From positions 2,356,001 through 2,420,000 of the forward strand of contig NZ_CP029397.2 in assembly GCF_001704615.3 (NCBI RefSeq): a DNA stretch of 64,000 nucleotides, read 5' to 3'. The stretch is from Acinetobacter defluvii (GTDB lineage: Bacteria > Pseudomonadota > Gammaproteobacteria > Pseudomonadales > Moraxellaceae). The notes under the pieces are model-generated. The model saw nothing but the letters and a program-made list of their open reading frames with translations. It was not told the DNA's origin and searched no databases. Positions 10,230-19,003 of this stretch are shown one piece after another; the stretch's first letter is position 1, and each line of letters starts with the position of its first letter. Both the position numbers and the translations under genes were made by a program.

Positions 10230-11159
10230 ATGAACTTTCAACAATTACGAATTATTCGAGAAACAGTTCGACAAAATTATAATTTAACTGAAGCTTCTGC
10301 GGCTTTATATACATCACAGTCTGGTGTAAGTAAACATATCAAAGACTTAGAAGATGAGCTCGGTGTACAACTGTTTGTTCGTAAAGGTAAACGTTTACTT
10401 GGCTTAACTGAACCGGGTCAAGCGTTATTAAGTATTGTTGAACGAATGCTGATTGATGCAGACAATATCAAACGCCTCGCTGATGACTTCAATAAAGTTG
10501 ATGAAGGAACATTAACGATTGCTACAACACATACCCAAGCACGTTATGTGTTACCGCCGATCGTCAATCTATTTAAAAAAGCTTTTCCCAAAGTACATTT
10601 AATTTTGCAACAAGCCAGTCCTGTTGAAATCTCTGAAATGTTGCTTTTGGGTCTTGCGGATATTGGTATCGCCACAGAATCTTTAACGACTGAAGAGAAT
10701 TTAGGAAGTGTGCCATTCTATGAATGGAAACACAGTATTATTACGCCACAAGACCATGCGCTGACCAAACTTAATTCCAAAGAAATCACTTTGGAAAAGT
10801 TAGCTGAATACCCAATCATTACCTATCATGGTGGTTTTACTGGACGTGCAAAAATTGACAAAGCATTCCAAGATGCTGAACTAGATGTGGATATCGTTAT
10901 GTCAGCGCTCGATGCCGATGTTATTAAAACCTATGTTGAACTCGGTATGGGTGTCGGTATAGTCAATGATGTCGCATATGATCTTGAACGTGATCATCGC
11001 CTTAAACAAATTAATACCGATATTTTTGGTGTAAATACAACATGGATCGCTGTGCGTAAAGGACATTTATTACGTGGTTATGGCTATGAATTTATTTCTT
11101 TATGCTCCCCTGAGGCAGATATTAAAGCACTCAAGAAAATTGCTTATCCTGAAGATTAA
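10230..11159 (+). CDS. cysB: LysR-type sulfur assimilation regulator CysB
   Basis: This LysR-family regulator has 309 residues: an N-terminal winged helix (residues 1-60, SQSGVSKHIKDLEDELG) and a C-terminal substrate-binding domain. The opening MNFQQLRIIRETVRQNYNLT is characteristic of CysB and Cbl, which activate cysteine biosynthesis and sulfate uptake genes in response to N-acetylserine. Its place right after cysA favours CysB and suggests it may autoregulate with, or control, the upstream operon. Cbl is the alternative; only one of the two is in the window. Confidence 0.9.
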   Translation: MNFQQLRIIRETVRQNYNLTEASAALYTSQSGVSKHIKDLEDELGVQLFVRKGKRLLGLTEPGQALLSIVERMLIDADNIKRLADDFNKVDEGTLTIATTHTQARYVLPPIVNLFKKAFPKVHLILQQASPVEISEMLLLGLADIGIATESLTTEENLGSVPFYEWKHSIITPQDHALTKLNSKEITLEKLAEYPIITYHGGFTGRAKIDKAFQDAELDVDIVMSALDADVIKTYVELGMGVGIVNDVAYDLERDHRLKQINTDIFGVNTTWIAVRKGHLLRGYGYEFISLCSPEADIKALKKIAYPED

Positions 11160-11331
11160 AGAGTTATATTTGATAGTGTTTCAAAAAGTATACTGATTAT
11201 ATTTTACTCACCAATTAAATATCATGACGCTTTGCAAATACAGTGAATTTTATTGATATATTTTCATTTTTCTATTGAAAGATTTGATTAGCATACAATT
11301 TAGAACACCACCAAAAATCCATGATTCAAAT

Positions 11332-11357
11332 AAAAAACGAGCCGAAGCTCGTTTTTT
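11332..11357. terminator. bidirectional terminator between cysB and ompW
   Basis: The stem AAAAAACGAGC / GCTCGTTTTTT with a CGAA loop has T-runs on both strands. It sits 15 bases from the ompW stop and ends transcription from both convergent genes. Confidence 0.88.
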
Positions 11358-11372
11358 ATTTATATAAAAGTT

Positions 11373-12119
11373 TTACCAGTTATAACTTACACCAATTTTA
11401 CCCACTGGCATCCACTCATACTTATCATCATTCTCAATTTTATTTGCTTCATCGATTACAGCTTGGCCTAAAGTACGACCATCATCACCAATTAATTTAG
11501 GATGACTAGAGACTAATTGAACCGATGGGTTTCCAGTATAATAAGCACCTACTTCACCAAAAACACCAATATTTTTAGTAATTTTAGGAGCAAAACCAAA
11601 ACCTAGGTATGGTGCAATATCATTGTCATATTGTTGACTACCTTTAATTGAAACATTGTCATTTAAACCAGCGTTAAAGCGCGATCCATCAACTTTAAAT
11701 GATGCATTAGTACCTATATTTCTTTTTAAATCATAATCATTATCTACATAACCAACACCAGCTGCCACATATAGACCTTGTGCCCATACATTTTGACTTG
11801 CGCCCCATGGACGAATCTCAGCATTTAAATAAGCAAGACTATTGTCCATATCCATATCGTATGTTGAGCCATTTACTTTAATGTCATCAGACCAAGAAAT
11901 GTCACCACCATTATAACCTAGAGCCAAACCAACGTATGGGTTTGCAGTCCAAAGTAAAGCACCACCGTAACCTGTTGTACCGACTTCAGCACGTACACCA
12001 GTTGGGATTAATTGATTTTTATCAAAAGCATAACCACTTTGTACAACTTGATCATCAGCCATTGCAAAACCCGATGCAGATAATGCTGTTGCTACTGCCA
12101 ATACTTTTAACATTTTCAT
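11373..12119 (-). CDS. ompW: OmpW-family outer membrane protein
   Basis: This 248-residue outer membrane protein has a signal peptide (residues 1-21, cleavage after GFAMA). It then has alternating aromatic/hydrophilic strands consistent with an eight-stranded barrel, ending in KIGVSYNW with the C-terminal aromatic residue needed for barrel assembly. Motifs such as YVGLALGYNGG and APYLGFGFAP are common in OmpW. OmpW proteins are small channels for hydrophobic or cationic compounds. A GAGGAG ribosome site precedes the start. Confidence 0.75.
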   Translation of the reverse strand: MKMLKVLAVATALSASGFAMADDQVVQSGYAFDKNQLIPTGVRAEVGTTGYGGALLWTANPYVGLALGYNGGDISWSDDIKVNGSTYDMDMDNSLAYLNAEIRPWGASQNVWAQGLYVAAGVGYVDNDYDLKRNIGTNASFKVDGSRFNAGLNDNVSIKGSQQYDNDIAPYLGFGFAPKITKNIGVFGEVGAYYTGNPSVQLVSSHPKLIGDDGRTLGQAVIDEANKIENDDKYEWMPVGKIGVSYNW

Positions 12120-12415
12120 AGATGTCTCCTCAAAAAGGCTTTTTAATCATTGCTATATTTTTGACTCATATTCATCATATGCTAAAAGTGTTTGCGAAAA
12201 AATATACATATTGATGATTTTTTGTTAACTTTTGATACAAATATGCTTAATTAATTGAATTTAATACTTTACAATAGCAATAAATTAAGAATTAGACGAA
12301 CAAAAATTAAACGAAGTTTGAATGTGTGATATTTTTTTATAAAATTCTGTTTTTTTATCTCATTCGATATCTTTTGGTGTAAAATCTTTGCAAATTTTTT
12401 TGGATGAAAAAAATC
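12120..12415. promoter_or_regulatory. divergent ompW / dapD promoter region
   Basis: These 296 A/T-rich bases separate ompW (minus) and dapD (plus). Several TA-rich -10-like hexamers occur but none has a convincing -35 partner. No repeats or operators were recognised. Confidence 0.4.
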
Positions 12416-13237
12416 ATGTCTCAGCTTTCAATTCTGATTGAGCAAGCGTTTGAAGACCGTGCAAATTTTACAGCAGCGACTTGCCCTGCTGAAATCCGTC
12501 AAGCAGTTGAGGAAGTAATTGCTGGCTTAGATAATGGTAAGCTTCGTGTAGCAGAAAAAATTGAAGGTAAATGGGTTGTTCATCAATGGCTGAAAAAAGC
12601 TGTTTTATTATCATTTAAAATCAACGACAACAAGCCTATTGAATCATGTGATCTTCGTTTCTATGATAAAGTGGATACCAAGTTTAATGGTTGGACAGAT
12701 GAACAATTTAAAGCAGCTAGTGTACGTGTAGTACCGCCTGCAGTTGCACGTAAAGGTTCTTTCCAAGCTAAAAATGTGGTATTAATGCCATCTTATGTCA
12801 ATATTGGTGCTTATGTCGATGAAGGCACTATGGTTGACACTTGGGCAACTGTTGGCTCATGTGCTCAAATTGGTAAAAATGTTCACTTATCTGGTGGTGT
12901 GGGTATTGGTGGTGTTTTAGAGCCATTACAAGCCAACCCAACCATTATTGAAGATAACTGTTTCATTGGCGCACGTTCTGAAATCGTTGAAGGTGTGATC
13001 GTTGAAGAAGGTTCTGTGATTTCAATGGGTGTGTTTATTGGTCAATCTACTAAAATCTATGACCGTGAAACTGGTGAGATCCATTATGGTCGTGTACCTG
13101 CAGGCTCTGTAGTTGTGTCTGGTAGCCTTCCATCTAAATGTGGTAAATATAGCTTATATGCTGCAATTATCGTGAAAAAAGTTGATGCGAAAACCCGTGC
13201 TAAAACTAGCTTAAACGATTTATTGCGCGAAGATTAA
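12416..13237 (+). CDS. dapD: tetrahydrodipicolinate N-succinyltransferase
   Basis: DapD transfers succinyl from succinyl-CoA to tetrahydrodipicolinate in lysine and meso-diaminopimelate synthesis. The 273-residue protein has the N-terminal helical domain, then a left-handed beta-helix of hexapeptide repeats (about residues 100-230: [39 protein letters not shown]). The ATG at 12416 ([12 protein letters not shown]) matches the start of known DapD proteins better than the in-frame ATG at 12404. Confidence 0.96.
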   Translation: MSQLSILIEQAFEDRANFTAATCPAEIRQAVEEVIAGLDNGKLRVAEKIEGKWVVHQWLKKAVLLSFKINDNKPIESCDLRFYDKVDTKFNGWTDEQFKAASVRVVPPAVARKGSFQAKNVVLMPSYVNIGAYVDEGTMVDTWATVGSCAQIGKNVHLSGGVGIGGVLEPLQANPTIIEDNCFIGARSEIVEGVIVEEGSVISMGVFIGQSTKIYDRETGEIHYGRVPAGSVVVSGSLPSKCGKYSLYAAIIVKKVDAKTRAKTSLNDLLRED

Positions 13238-13271
13238 TTTTTTATTATTCACGAAACTTGTTAAGTTTCTC

Positions 13272-13305
13272 ATCTCTATACTCAGACATGAGTATGGGGA
13301 TTTTT
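13272..13305 (+). terminator. terminator after dapD
   Basis: The stem ATCTCTATACTC / GAGTATGGGGAT, using two G-U pairs in RNA, has a 6-base loop and is followed by TTTTC. It lies 34 bases after the dapD stop. Confidence 0.7.
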
Positions 13306-13330
13306 CATTTTGTAATCTGTGGTAAAAGTC

Positions 13331-14041
13331 ATGACTTCTCTTCGTTCTTCGTCTATTCATGTTTCTGATCCGTCTGCAGGGTTACGTATCACAGAGATTT
13401 TCTATTCTTTGCAAGGTGAAGCCAATGCTGCGGGCTTACCCACTGTCTTTATTCGTTTAACTGGTTGTCCTTTGCGCTGTACTTATTGTGATACAACTTA
13501 TTCTTTTGAAGGCGGTGAGCGTCAGTCTTTAGAAGATATTATTCAGACAACGCTGAGCTTTCAAACGCCTTATATTTGTGTAACGGGTGGTGAGCCTTTG
13601 GCGCAGCCTAATGCGCTGCCTCTTATGACTCGTCTTGCTGATCTAGGCTGTGAGGTTTCATTAGAAACCAGTGGTGCGTTAGATGTATCTAAAGTAGATC
13701 CACGTATTTCTAAAGTATTAGACTTAAAAACACCGACATCTGGCGAATCGCATCGTAATTTACTCAGTAACCTAGAGCATCTAACCTTAAAAGATCAAAT
13801 TAAATTTGTAATTTGTAATCGTGAAGACTATGACTGGGCAAAACAGCAAATGGCTGAGTTTCAACTCAATAAAAAAGTGAGTACGGTGTGGTTCTCTCCT
13901 GCCTTTGCAGTTGAAAAAGGGGCTGTACGTCTGCCACAATTGGCACGTGATCTTGCACAATGGATTTTAGATGACCATCTCCCTGTTCGTTTCCAATTAC
14001 AATTACACAAACTGTTATGGAATGATGAAACAGGAAGATAG
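13331..14041 (+). CDS. queE: 7-carboxy-7-deazaguanine synthase
   Basis: QueE is a radical-SAM enzyme that makes the 7-deazaguanine core for queuosine. The CX3CX2C cluster motif is Cys46, Cys50 and Cys53 (GCPLRCTYCDT), preceded by FYSLQGEANAAGLPTVF; YICVTGGEPLAQ follows. The protein has 236 residues from the ATG at 13331; an in-frame GTG at 13319 is the alternative start. QueC, another enzyme of the pathway, is 1.1 kb downstream, separated by a convergent gene. Confidence 0.95.
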   Translation: MTSLRSSSIHVSDPSAGLRITEIFYSLQGEANAAGLPTVFIRLTGCPLRCTYCDTTYSFEGGERQSLEDIIQTTLSFQTPYICVTGGEPLAQPNALPLMTRLADLGCEVSLETSGALDVSKVDPRISKVLDLKTPTSGESHRNLLSNLEHLTLKDQIKFVICNREDYDWAKQQMAEFQLNKKVSTVWFSPAFAVEKGAVRLPQLARDLAQWILDDHLPVRFQLQLHKLLWNDETGR

Positions 14042-14056
14042 GCTAAAAGAAAATAC

Positions 14057-14926
14057 TTAGTGTCCTGAAACTGTAAGCGTAGTTCCATTCAGGTTCACGC
14101 CATTTAGCTCAACATCGCCAAAAGCTTTAGCATTTGCATCACCTGCACGTGCCCCCCAAATCATTGCATTAAATCCGTTAGTATCACCTAGCTTATTCAC
14201 ATTCAATTTTAAGCCTTCTGGAGCTACGCCAGCTGTGATATCAAAATCTAAATTTGTAATACCAAACTGACCTGGCGTTGAGTTCGCGATTGAAATATTA
14301 TCCAACGCTAAACTACCACCTCCCCCAATATCGTTTAACTTATATCCAGTAATAGTTAAACCATTTTTGAATATACCTGATAATTTTAATATCCCACCTT
14401 GTGGTGTAGCACCCAATTGAATATTGGTTTTCATATTAGAAATATAAAACTGCATATTATCTAAAATTTTTGTAGGATTAGCCACTCCTCGAGTTACACC
14501 TGTTTTTTGTTTAGATGCTCCGACCCATATATCACCCGTATTAATTGTAAGATCTTGTGGTAATCTCACACCAATATTCAAGAATGGACCTGTTGTTGTA
14601 GTCCCTGCATCTGTATCAATGTCTAAAATAACATTAATATTTGCAGAGCCTGAAGACAATGACAGTGGATTAGTCCCGATACCCCCTGCTGTCCCTAACA
14701 TTATTGCTCCTGCTTTTTTAGTTCCTCCAAGCAAGGTATTATCAAAACCATCGTTATCGTGATAAATAACATCAGCTTGAATAGGTCCTGTTGGTAGAAT
14801 ACTAATGGTTAAGCCATCTTGACCTGTCAGCGATGAAAGTACTTCATCATCTAATGCTTCAAGTGCCCATGTTGGTGAACTTGTAAGGATTAAACCGAGC
14901 ATCCCTAAACAAGATATCTTTTTCAT
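14057..14926 (-). CDS. secreted FilA-like protein (DUF6160-type)
   Basis: This 289-residue exported protein has a signal peptide (residues 1-21, ending SPTWA) and the N-terminal signature LDDEVLSSLTGQDGLTISI. That signature is seen in a family of Acinetobacter/Pseudomonas secreted beta-rich proteins, including the putative pilus-system protein FilA. The rest is glycine/asparagine-rich with repeated short beta-strands and no cysteine in the mature part. The ATG at 14926 has a TAGGGATAAA ribosome site, which decides against the upstream TTG at 14944. It lies convergent to queE with 15 bases between the stops. The function is unknown. Confidence 0.6.
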   Translation of the reverse strand: MKKISCLGMLGLILTSSPTWALEALDDEVLSSLTGQDGLTISILPTGPIQADVIYHDNDGFDNTLLGGTKKAGAIMLGTAGGIGTNPLSLSSGSANINVILDIDTDAGTTTTGPFLNIGVRLPQDLTINTGDIWVGASKQKTGVTRGVANPTKILDNMQFYISNMKTNIQLGATPQGGILKLSGIFKNGLTITGYKLNDIGGGGSLALDNISIANSTPGQFGITNLDFDITAGVAPEGLKLNVNKLGDTNGFNAMIWGARAGDANAKAFGDVELNGVNLNGTTLTVSGH

Positions 14927-15098
14927 TTTTTTTATCCCTATCAATTTTTATTGATTGCTTTGACTACAAATCATTCAAATGCCTGTCTATTATAATTAAG
15001 CTAATACACAATTCAATCACATCATTGCCATTTATTTGCATATTAATCGACATAACTGGCTTCATTTTTGTAATTCAGATAAACAGCAAGAAACAAGC

Positions 15099-15104
15099 TA
15101 TAAT
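15099..15104 (+). promoter_or_regulatory. candidate -10 box for queC
   Basis: A perfect TATAAT lies 39 bases before the queC ATG. It sits in the loop of an inverted repeat (AGCAAGAAA 15085-15093 / TTTCTTGCT 15107-15115) followed by TTTTT. A possible -35 (TTCAGA) is 19 bases upstream. Confidence 0.45.
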
Positions 15105-15142
15105 ACTTTCTTGCTTTTTTGAATATTTTTGTGGAGTGAGAT

Positions 15143-15811
15143 ATGCGCCCTCGTGCCGTAGTTTTATTGTCTGGTGGTTTAGATTCAACAACTTGTTTAG
15201 CTTGGGCGCAAGCACGTTATGATTGTATCGCTTTAAGTTTCATGTATGGACAACGTTCAACCACCGAACTTGATGCAGCACGTGCAATTACCCAAAACGC
15301 AGGTGTAGAACATCGTGTGATCAATATTGATCTGGGAAATTTAGGTGGTTCTGCACTGACTGACCATAATATTGATGTACCTGATCATGAAACAGAGGGT
15401 ATTCCTGTAACTTATGTTCCAGCACGTAACACCATTTTCTTATCTTATGCTTTGGCTGCGGCTGAGGTTTTTGGCGCTGAGGCGATCGTGATTGGGATCA
15501 ATGCTGTTGATTATTCAGGATATCCTGACTGTAGACCTGAATATATCGAAGCTTTTGCCAATATGGCACGCCTAGCAACCAAAGTGGGTATTGAAGGCAA
15601 ACCACTTAAATTTGAAACACCTCTGTTACATTTATCCAAAGCGAATATAATACGTTTAGGTATAGAACATGGCGTAGACTATAGCCAAACGGTTTCCTGT
15701 TACCAAGCAGATGACCAAGGACGTGCGTGTGGAAAATGTGATAGCTGCCGCCTCAGAAAACAAGGCTTTAGCGATGCAGGGGTTACTGACCCAACACGTT
15801 ATATACAGTAA
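15143..15811 (+). CDS. queC: 7-cyano-7-deazaguanine synthase
   Basis: QueC turns 7-carboxy-7-deazaguanine into preQ0 using ATP and ammonia. The PP-loop ATPase motif LSGGLDSTT begins at residue 9, and the zinc-binding cysteines are in [17 protein letters not shown] near the C-terminus. Length is 222 residues, as usual. The ribosome site is GGAGTGAG. It shares its pathway with queE upstream. Confidence 0.96.
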   Translation: MRPRAVVLLSGGLDSTTCLAWAQARYDCIALSFMYGQRSTTELDAARAITQNAGVEHRVINIDLGNLGGSALTDHNIDVPDHETEGIPVTYVPARNTIFLSYALAAAEVFGAEAIVIGINAVDYSGYPDCRPEYIEAFANMARLATKVGIEGKPLKFETPLLHLSKANIIRLGIEHGVDYSQTVSCYQADDQGRACGKCDSCRLRKQGFSDAGVTDPTRYIQ

Positions 15812-15827
15812 TAACAAGGTACAGTTT

Positions 15828-16232
15828 ATGAAAAACTTAAAATCAGGTATTTTTCTTTCAACTTTATTTTCTGCGGCAGCTTTATTTGGTACAACTGCGC
15901 AAGCAGACAATAATGCTTTACAACAAGCCTATAAAAGCTCAAATGTAAAATCAGCATTAATTGGTGTATGTAAAACTGAAACTGCGAAAGGTGGTAAATT
16001 GACGAGTGCTGAAGTCAGCAAATACTGTACTTGTGCAATTGAATCTGATGGTAAACTAACCAATGATCAAAAATGGCAAATTCAAAGCACGATTAACCAG
16101 AAGAAAAGCCCTTCAACTTTAGCTTTTGTACAAAAGCAAAACCAAGAACTTCAGTCATGTTTTGGTCCTCAGTTAACAGGTAAATTAAAAACTTTAACTG
16201 AAGCAGCAATGAAAGCAGCTGAGAAAAAATAA
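15828..16232 (+). CDS. small exported cysteine-containing protein, unknown function
   Basis: This protein of about 134 residues has a clear signal peptide (MKNLKSGIFLSTLFSAAALF, cleavage near TTAQA). The mature part is about 105 residues with four cysteines (CKTE, KYCTC, QSCFG) that could form disulfides or bind a metal, and it ends in a lysine-rich helix. I do not recognise the family. The ATG at 15828 is preferred to an in-frame start at 15711, which would overlap queC and lack a signal sequence. It starts 16 bases after queC, so it may be cotranscribed. Confidence 0.7.
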   Translation: MKNLKSGIFLSTLFSAAALFGTTAQADNNALQQAYKSSNVKSALIGVCKTETAKGGKLTSAEVSKYCTCAIESDGKLTNDQKWQIQSTINQKKSPSTLAFVQKQNQELQSCFGPQLTGKLKTLTEAAMKAAEKK

Positions 16233-16246
16233 GTTGTAATGAATTG

Positions 16247-16279
16247 AAAATAAGCCACATTTTTGTGGCTTATTTTTTT
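16247..16279 (+). terminator. terminator after the small exported protein
   Basis: The stem AAATAAGCCACA / TGTGGCTTATTT with a TTTT loop is followed by a T-run. It closes the queC unit. Confidence 0.85.
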
Positions 16280-16314
16280 AGAGGTCGCATAATAGAATAA
16301 ATGAGGAGAATCGT

Positions 16315-16776
16315 ATGTCTGAAAATATTCAATTACCTAAGCAAAACTTTACAAGTACCCAAGGTGAAATTAATCTAAGCCAAATCACAGCTGACTGGCT
16401 AATTCTTTATTTTTATCCAAAAGATAATACCCCTGGTTGTACTACGCAAGCGGTTGGTTTTTCAGCACTAAAAGATCAGTTTGATGCGCTAAACACGACC
16501 ATTATCGGGGTTTCTCGCGACTCTGTAAAAACGCATCAAAATTTTACTGAAAAACAGTCATTAACCATTAACTTGATTAGTGATCAAGATGAAAGTTTAT
16601 GTAAACACTTTGATGTAATTAAAGAAAAAAATATGTATGGAAAAAAAGTGATGGGAATTGAACGCTCGACTTTCATTTTTCATAAAGGTCAGCTCGTCAA
16701 AGCATATCATAAAGTGAAAGCTGCGGGACATGCCGAAATTGTACTAGACGATTTAAAAGCTCTACAAAATAATTAG
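16315..16776 (+). CDS. bcp: peroxiredoxin of the Bcp/PrxQ type
   Basis: This 153-residue thiol peroxidase reduces hydroperoxides in the cytoplasm. The peroxidatic Cys42 is in FYPKDNTPGCTTQAVGF. In E. coli Bcp a resolving Cys sits five residues after it; here that position is Val47, so this is a one-Cys variant or uses another thiol (Cys101 region, ESLCKHFD). The ribosome site GAGGAG lies upstream. It is flanked by terminators on both sides, so it is probably monocistronic. Confidence 0.92.
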   Translation: MSENIQLPKQNFTSTQGEINLSQITADWLILYFYPKDNTPGCTTQAVGFSALKDQFDALNTTIIGVSRDSVKTHQNFTEKQSLTINLISDQDESLCKHFDVIKEKNMYGKKVMGIERSTFIFHKGQLVKAYHKVKAAGHAEIVLDDLKALQNN

Positions 16777-16846
16777 ACATTTTAGTGTTTGAATCATTCA
16801 CCACAAAATTATTTAAAATATTTTCTATGCTTAAATAAAGAGAAAA

Positions 16847-16879
16847 TTAAAAGACATAGCTCAAAACTATGTCTTTTAA
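16847..16879. terminator. bidirectional terminator between bcp and carbonic anhydrase
   Basis: A perfect 13-bp stem (TTAAAAGACATAG / CTATGTCTTTTAA) with a 7-base loop lies between two convergent genes, with T/A runs on both sides. Confidence 0.85.
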
Positions 16880-16889
16880 TATGAGTTTT

Positions 16890-17621
16890 TTATTCTAAAA
16901 TCATTCGCGCATTTACAGGTTGAACAGGTCGATTATTTGGATGACTTAATAGTTGAGTAAAAGCATTCAGCTGTGCCTCAGATGCAGATTGAATCTCTTT
17001 TAATACAATCCATCTCACACCTTCTGTACAGGGTGGTGTTGTTAAAGAACCATTGAAACGATAATAATCCAGCTTCTTCGGTAAGAAACTTGCCGCACTC
17101 AAATTACCAGTGAATGTAAAGCTTTGCCCTGCCTGTTTTGGCAAATTACTCCATATTTTCGCTAAACTGGGATTGACTTGACTTTGTTGATACATCACTG
17201 CAACCACAGCCAACTCTCCTTGTGCGTTGGCATGCACCAAATGCATTTCCATTGGGTAGCTCACCCCATTGATTTTATTTTCACTTGGACTATGTAAATG
17301 GAATTGTTTTAAAACGAACTCTTGACCATCTAAAGTCAACGTATTTCCTGTATTAAAGTCTACCTGAATCGTATGACCATTATTCACAATTGATTTTGCA
17401 TTGGCAGCATAATTAAACTTTAAAGGTTCAAGCTTTGCTGAAGTTGTATTTTTAATATCAATTGGAGATTGATTTAAACCCGAACAGGCATGATATTTTT
17501 CACTTAAACTTGCCCATTTGTCAGGTGCATTATTGGTTTCATATCCCCAATCGCTTGCTTCACCCGCATGAGCGGTTACTACCAAAGTGCAAGCATATAA
17601 ACTCAATAGAATTTTTTTCAC
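16890..17621 (-). CDS. periplasmic alpha-type carbonic anhydrase
   Basis: This 243-residue zinc enzyme interconverts CO2 and bicarbonate. It has a signal peptide (residues 1-19, ending AHA), the alpha-class signature NQSPIDI, zinc ligands His108 and His110 (QFHLHSPSEN) and His127 (EMHLVH), and the substrate-pocket SLTTPPCTEGVRW. Two cysteines (46 and about 198) match the conserved disulfide of bacterial alpha enzymes. No partner genes adjoin it. Confidence 0.93.
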   Translation of the reverse strand: MKKILLSLYACTLVVTAHAGEASDWGYETNNAPDKWASLSEKYHACSGLNQSPIDIKNTTSAKLEPLKFNYAANAKSIVNNGHTIQVDFNTGNTLTLDGQEFVLKQFHLHSPSENKINGVSYPMEMHLVHANAQGELAVVAVMYQQSQVNPSLAKIWSNLPKQAGQSFTFTGNLSAASFLPKKLDYYRFNGSLTTPPCTEGVRWIVLKEIQSASEAQLNAFTQLLSHPNNRPVQPVNARMILE

Positions 17622-17928
17622 AAAAGCCTCTTATTTTAAATATAAAAAATTGTCACTTTAACTCTAATTGAATTGCTAAAGTGCATATTTATTTTAGATT
17701 GAATGAATATTCAACTTTAAATTATATAATTTATCAAAAGCTAAATACAAAACTATTAAATAATAAACACTTACAATTATCAATGATAAAAATCATCAGT
17801 TTCAACAAGATCTATTTTCTAGATTTACTTGCAAATTCACATGATATTTTTGAAGATTTTTATTGATATTTTTATAATCATCTCACGCCTAATTCTCTAA
17901 AAAGCTCAAACCTTTGAACAAAATAGAT
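17622..17928. other. A/T-rich intergenic region upstream of the riboswitch
   Basis: About 300 bases of very A/T-rich DNA lie between divergent units. A 61-codon frame at 17681 has poor composition and no ribosome site and is not called. The carbonic anhydrase promoter should lie in the left part. Confidence 0.4.
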
Positions 17929-17934
17929 TATAAT
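17929..17934 (+). promoter_or_regulatory. candidate -10 box for the ribB leader
   Basis: TATAAT lies 10 bases before the riboswitch, which fits a transcription start at about 17941. No strong -35 is visible at the right distance. Confidence 0.45.
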
Positions 17935-17943
17935 CAATCTACA

Positions 17944-18101
17944 TCGCTTCAGGGCGGGGTGAAATTCCCCACCGGTGGTAATTTAAATACGTTCTTTAGA
18001 ACATATTTTTTCAGCCCACGAGCCTTCCATTTTTTATAAAATGATAGGCAGATTTGGTCAAAGCCAAAGCCGACGGTATAGTCCGGATGAAAGAAGACGA
18101 C
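17944..18101 (+). promoter_or_regulatory. FMN riboswitch (RFN element)
   Basis: The conserved RFN core is plain: AGGGCGGGGTGAAATTCCCC, then ACCGGTGGTAA, AGCCCACGAGCC, GGCAGATTTGGT, GCCGACGGTATAGTCCGGAT and the closing GAAAGAAGACGA. The variable stem between 17985 and 18010 is A/T-rich. It lies about 105 bases before ribB, so FMN binding should lower ribB expression. I do not see a strong terminator hairpin between it and the gene, which would favour control of translation initiation or processing. Confidence 0.95.
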
Positions 18102-18205
18102 GTTACTTTTGAGTAGATTCATAGTTTGAGTCTATTTTGTTACGCCACTATTTCACATGTCCTGAAATGTTCAACCGTATTTTTTATTTTTACGAGAGCG
18201 TTTCA

Positions 18206-18865
18206 ATGTCTAGTTTAATTCAACCCGAAATTTTCTTTTCAGCACTTTCCCCTGCTGAGCAACGTATCCAACAAGCTTTAGAAGATATGCGTCAAGGCAA
18301 ACCTGTCTTGGTCATGGACGATTTTGATCGTGAGAATGAAGCCGATTTGATTGTTGCAGCAGAAACACTCAATGTCGAAACCATGGCACGTATGATTCGT
18401 GATGGCTCAGGTATTGTCTGCCTTACATTAACCTCTGAACTTGCCGACCATCTTGAATTACCTCCTATGGTTGAGGACAATTCAAGTCATTTCAAAACTG
18501 CTTTTACAATAACAATTGAGGCAGCAGAAGGTGTAACCACAGGCGTTTCTGCTAAAGATCGTGTTACCACCATTCAAGCGGCTATTCAAGATGGTGCTAT
18601 TGCAAGTGACTTAAATCGCCCTGGACATATCTTCCCTTTACGTGGTCGTGATGGCGGTGTTTTAGCACGTCGTGGACATACTGAAGGTTCTATTGATTTG
18701 GCACGTATGGCTGGCTTAAAGCCTGCGGGCGTACTGTGTGAAGTGACTAATCCTGACGGTACAATGGCTTCAGGGATTCAAGTGCTCGCTTATGCTCAAA
18801 CGCATAACTTAACACTCATTACCATCGAAGAAATTGTGCAATATCGTTTAGCACATAATCTTTAA
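18206..18865 (+). CDS. ribB: 3,4-dihydroxy-2-butanone-4-phosphate synthase
   Basis: RibB converts ribulose 5-phosphate to dihydroxybutanone phosphate, a riboflavin precursor. The 219-residue protein has the metal-binding [12 protein letters not shown] motif, GSGIVCLTL, the [20 protein letters not shown] segment, and GVLCEV. The GTP cyclohydrolase II domain of RibBA fusions is absent, so this is stand-alone RibB. The ATG at 18206 is chosen over 18137, which would overlap the end of the leader. The gene is under the FMN riboswitch. Confidence 0.95.
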   Translation: MSSLIQPEIFFSALSPAEQRIQQALEDMRQGKPVLVMDDFDRENEADLIVAAETLNVETMARMIRDGSGIVCLTLTSELADHLELPPMVEDNSSHFKTAFTITIEAAEGVTTGVSAKDRVTTIQAAIQDGAIASDLNRPGHIFPLRGRDGGVLARRGHTEGSIDLARMAGLKPAGVLCEVTNPDGTMASGIQVLAYAQTHNLTLITIEEIVQYRLAHNL

Positions 18866-18892
18866 TTCACTCAATATTTGAATAAAATCAAG

Positions 18893-18922
18893 TCCCAAGA
18901 TCATCAGATGTTGGGATTTTTT
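18893..18922 (+). terminator. terminator after ribB
   Basis: The stem TCCCAA / TTGGGA with a 12-base loop is followed by TTTTTT. Confidence 0.65.
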
Positions 18923-19003
18923 AGTACATTAATCTACTTCGCTTTCCACAGTTCCGAGTCAGATAGACGCACAACATTCGTTATTGTTACTGGTGAATGT
19001 TCT

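Noticed and set aside
17681..17866. 61-codon ORF before the FMN riboswitch
   Set aside because: A/T-driven composition (mostly Asn, Ile, Lys, Tyr, Leu), no ribosome site and no recognisable motif.
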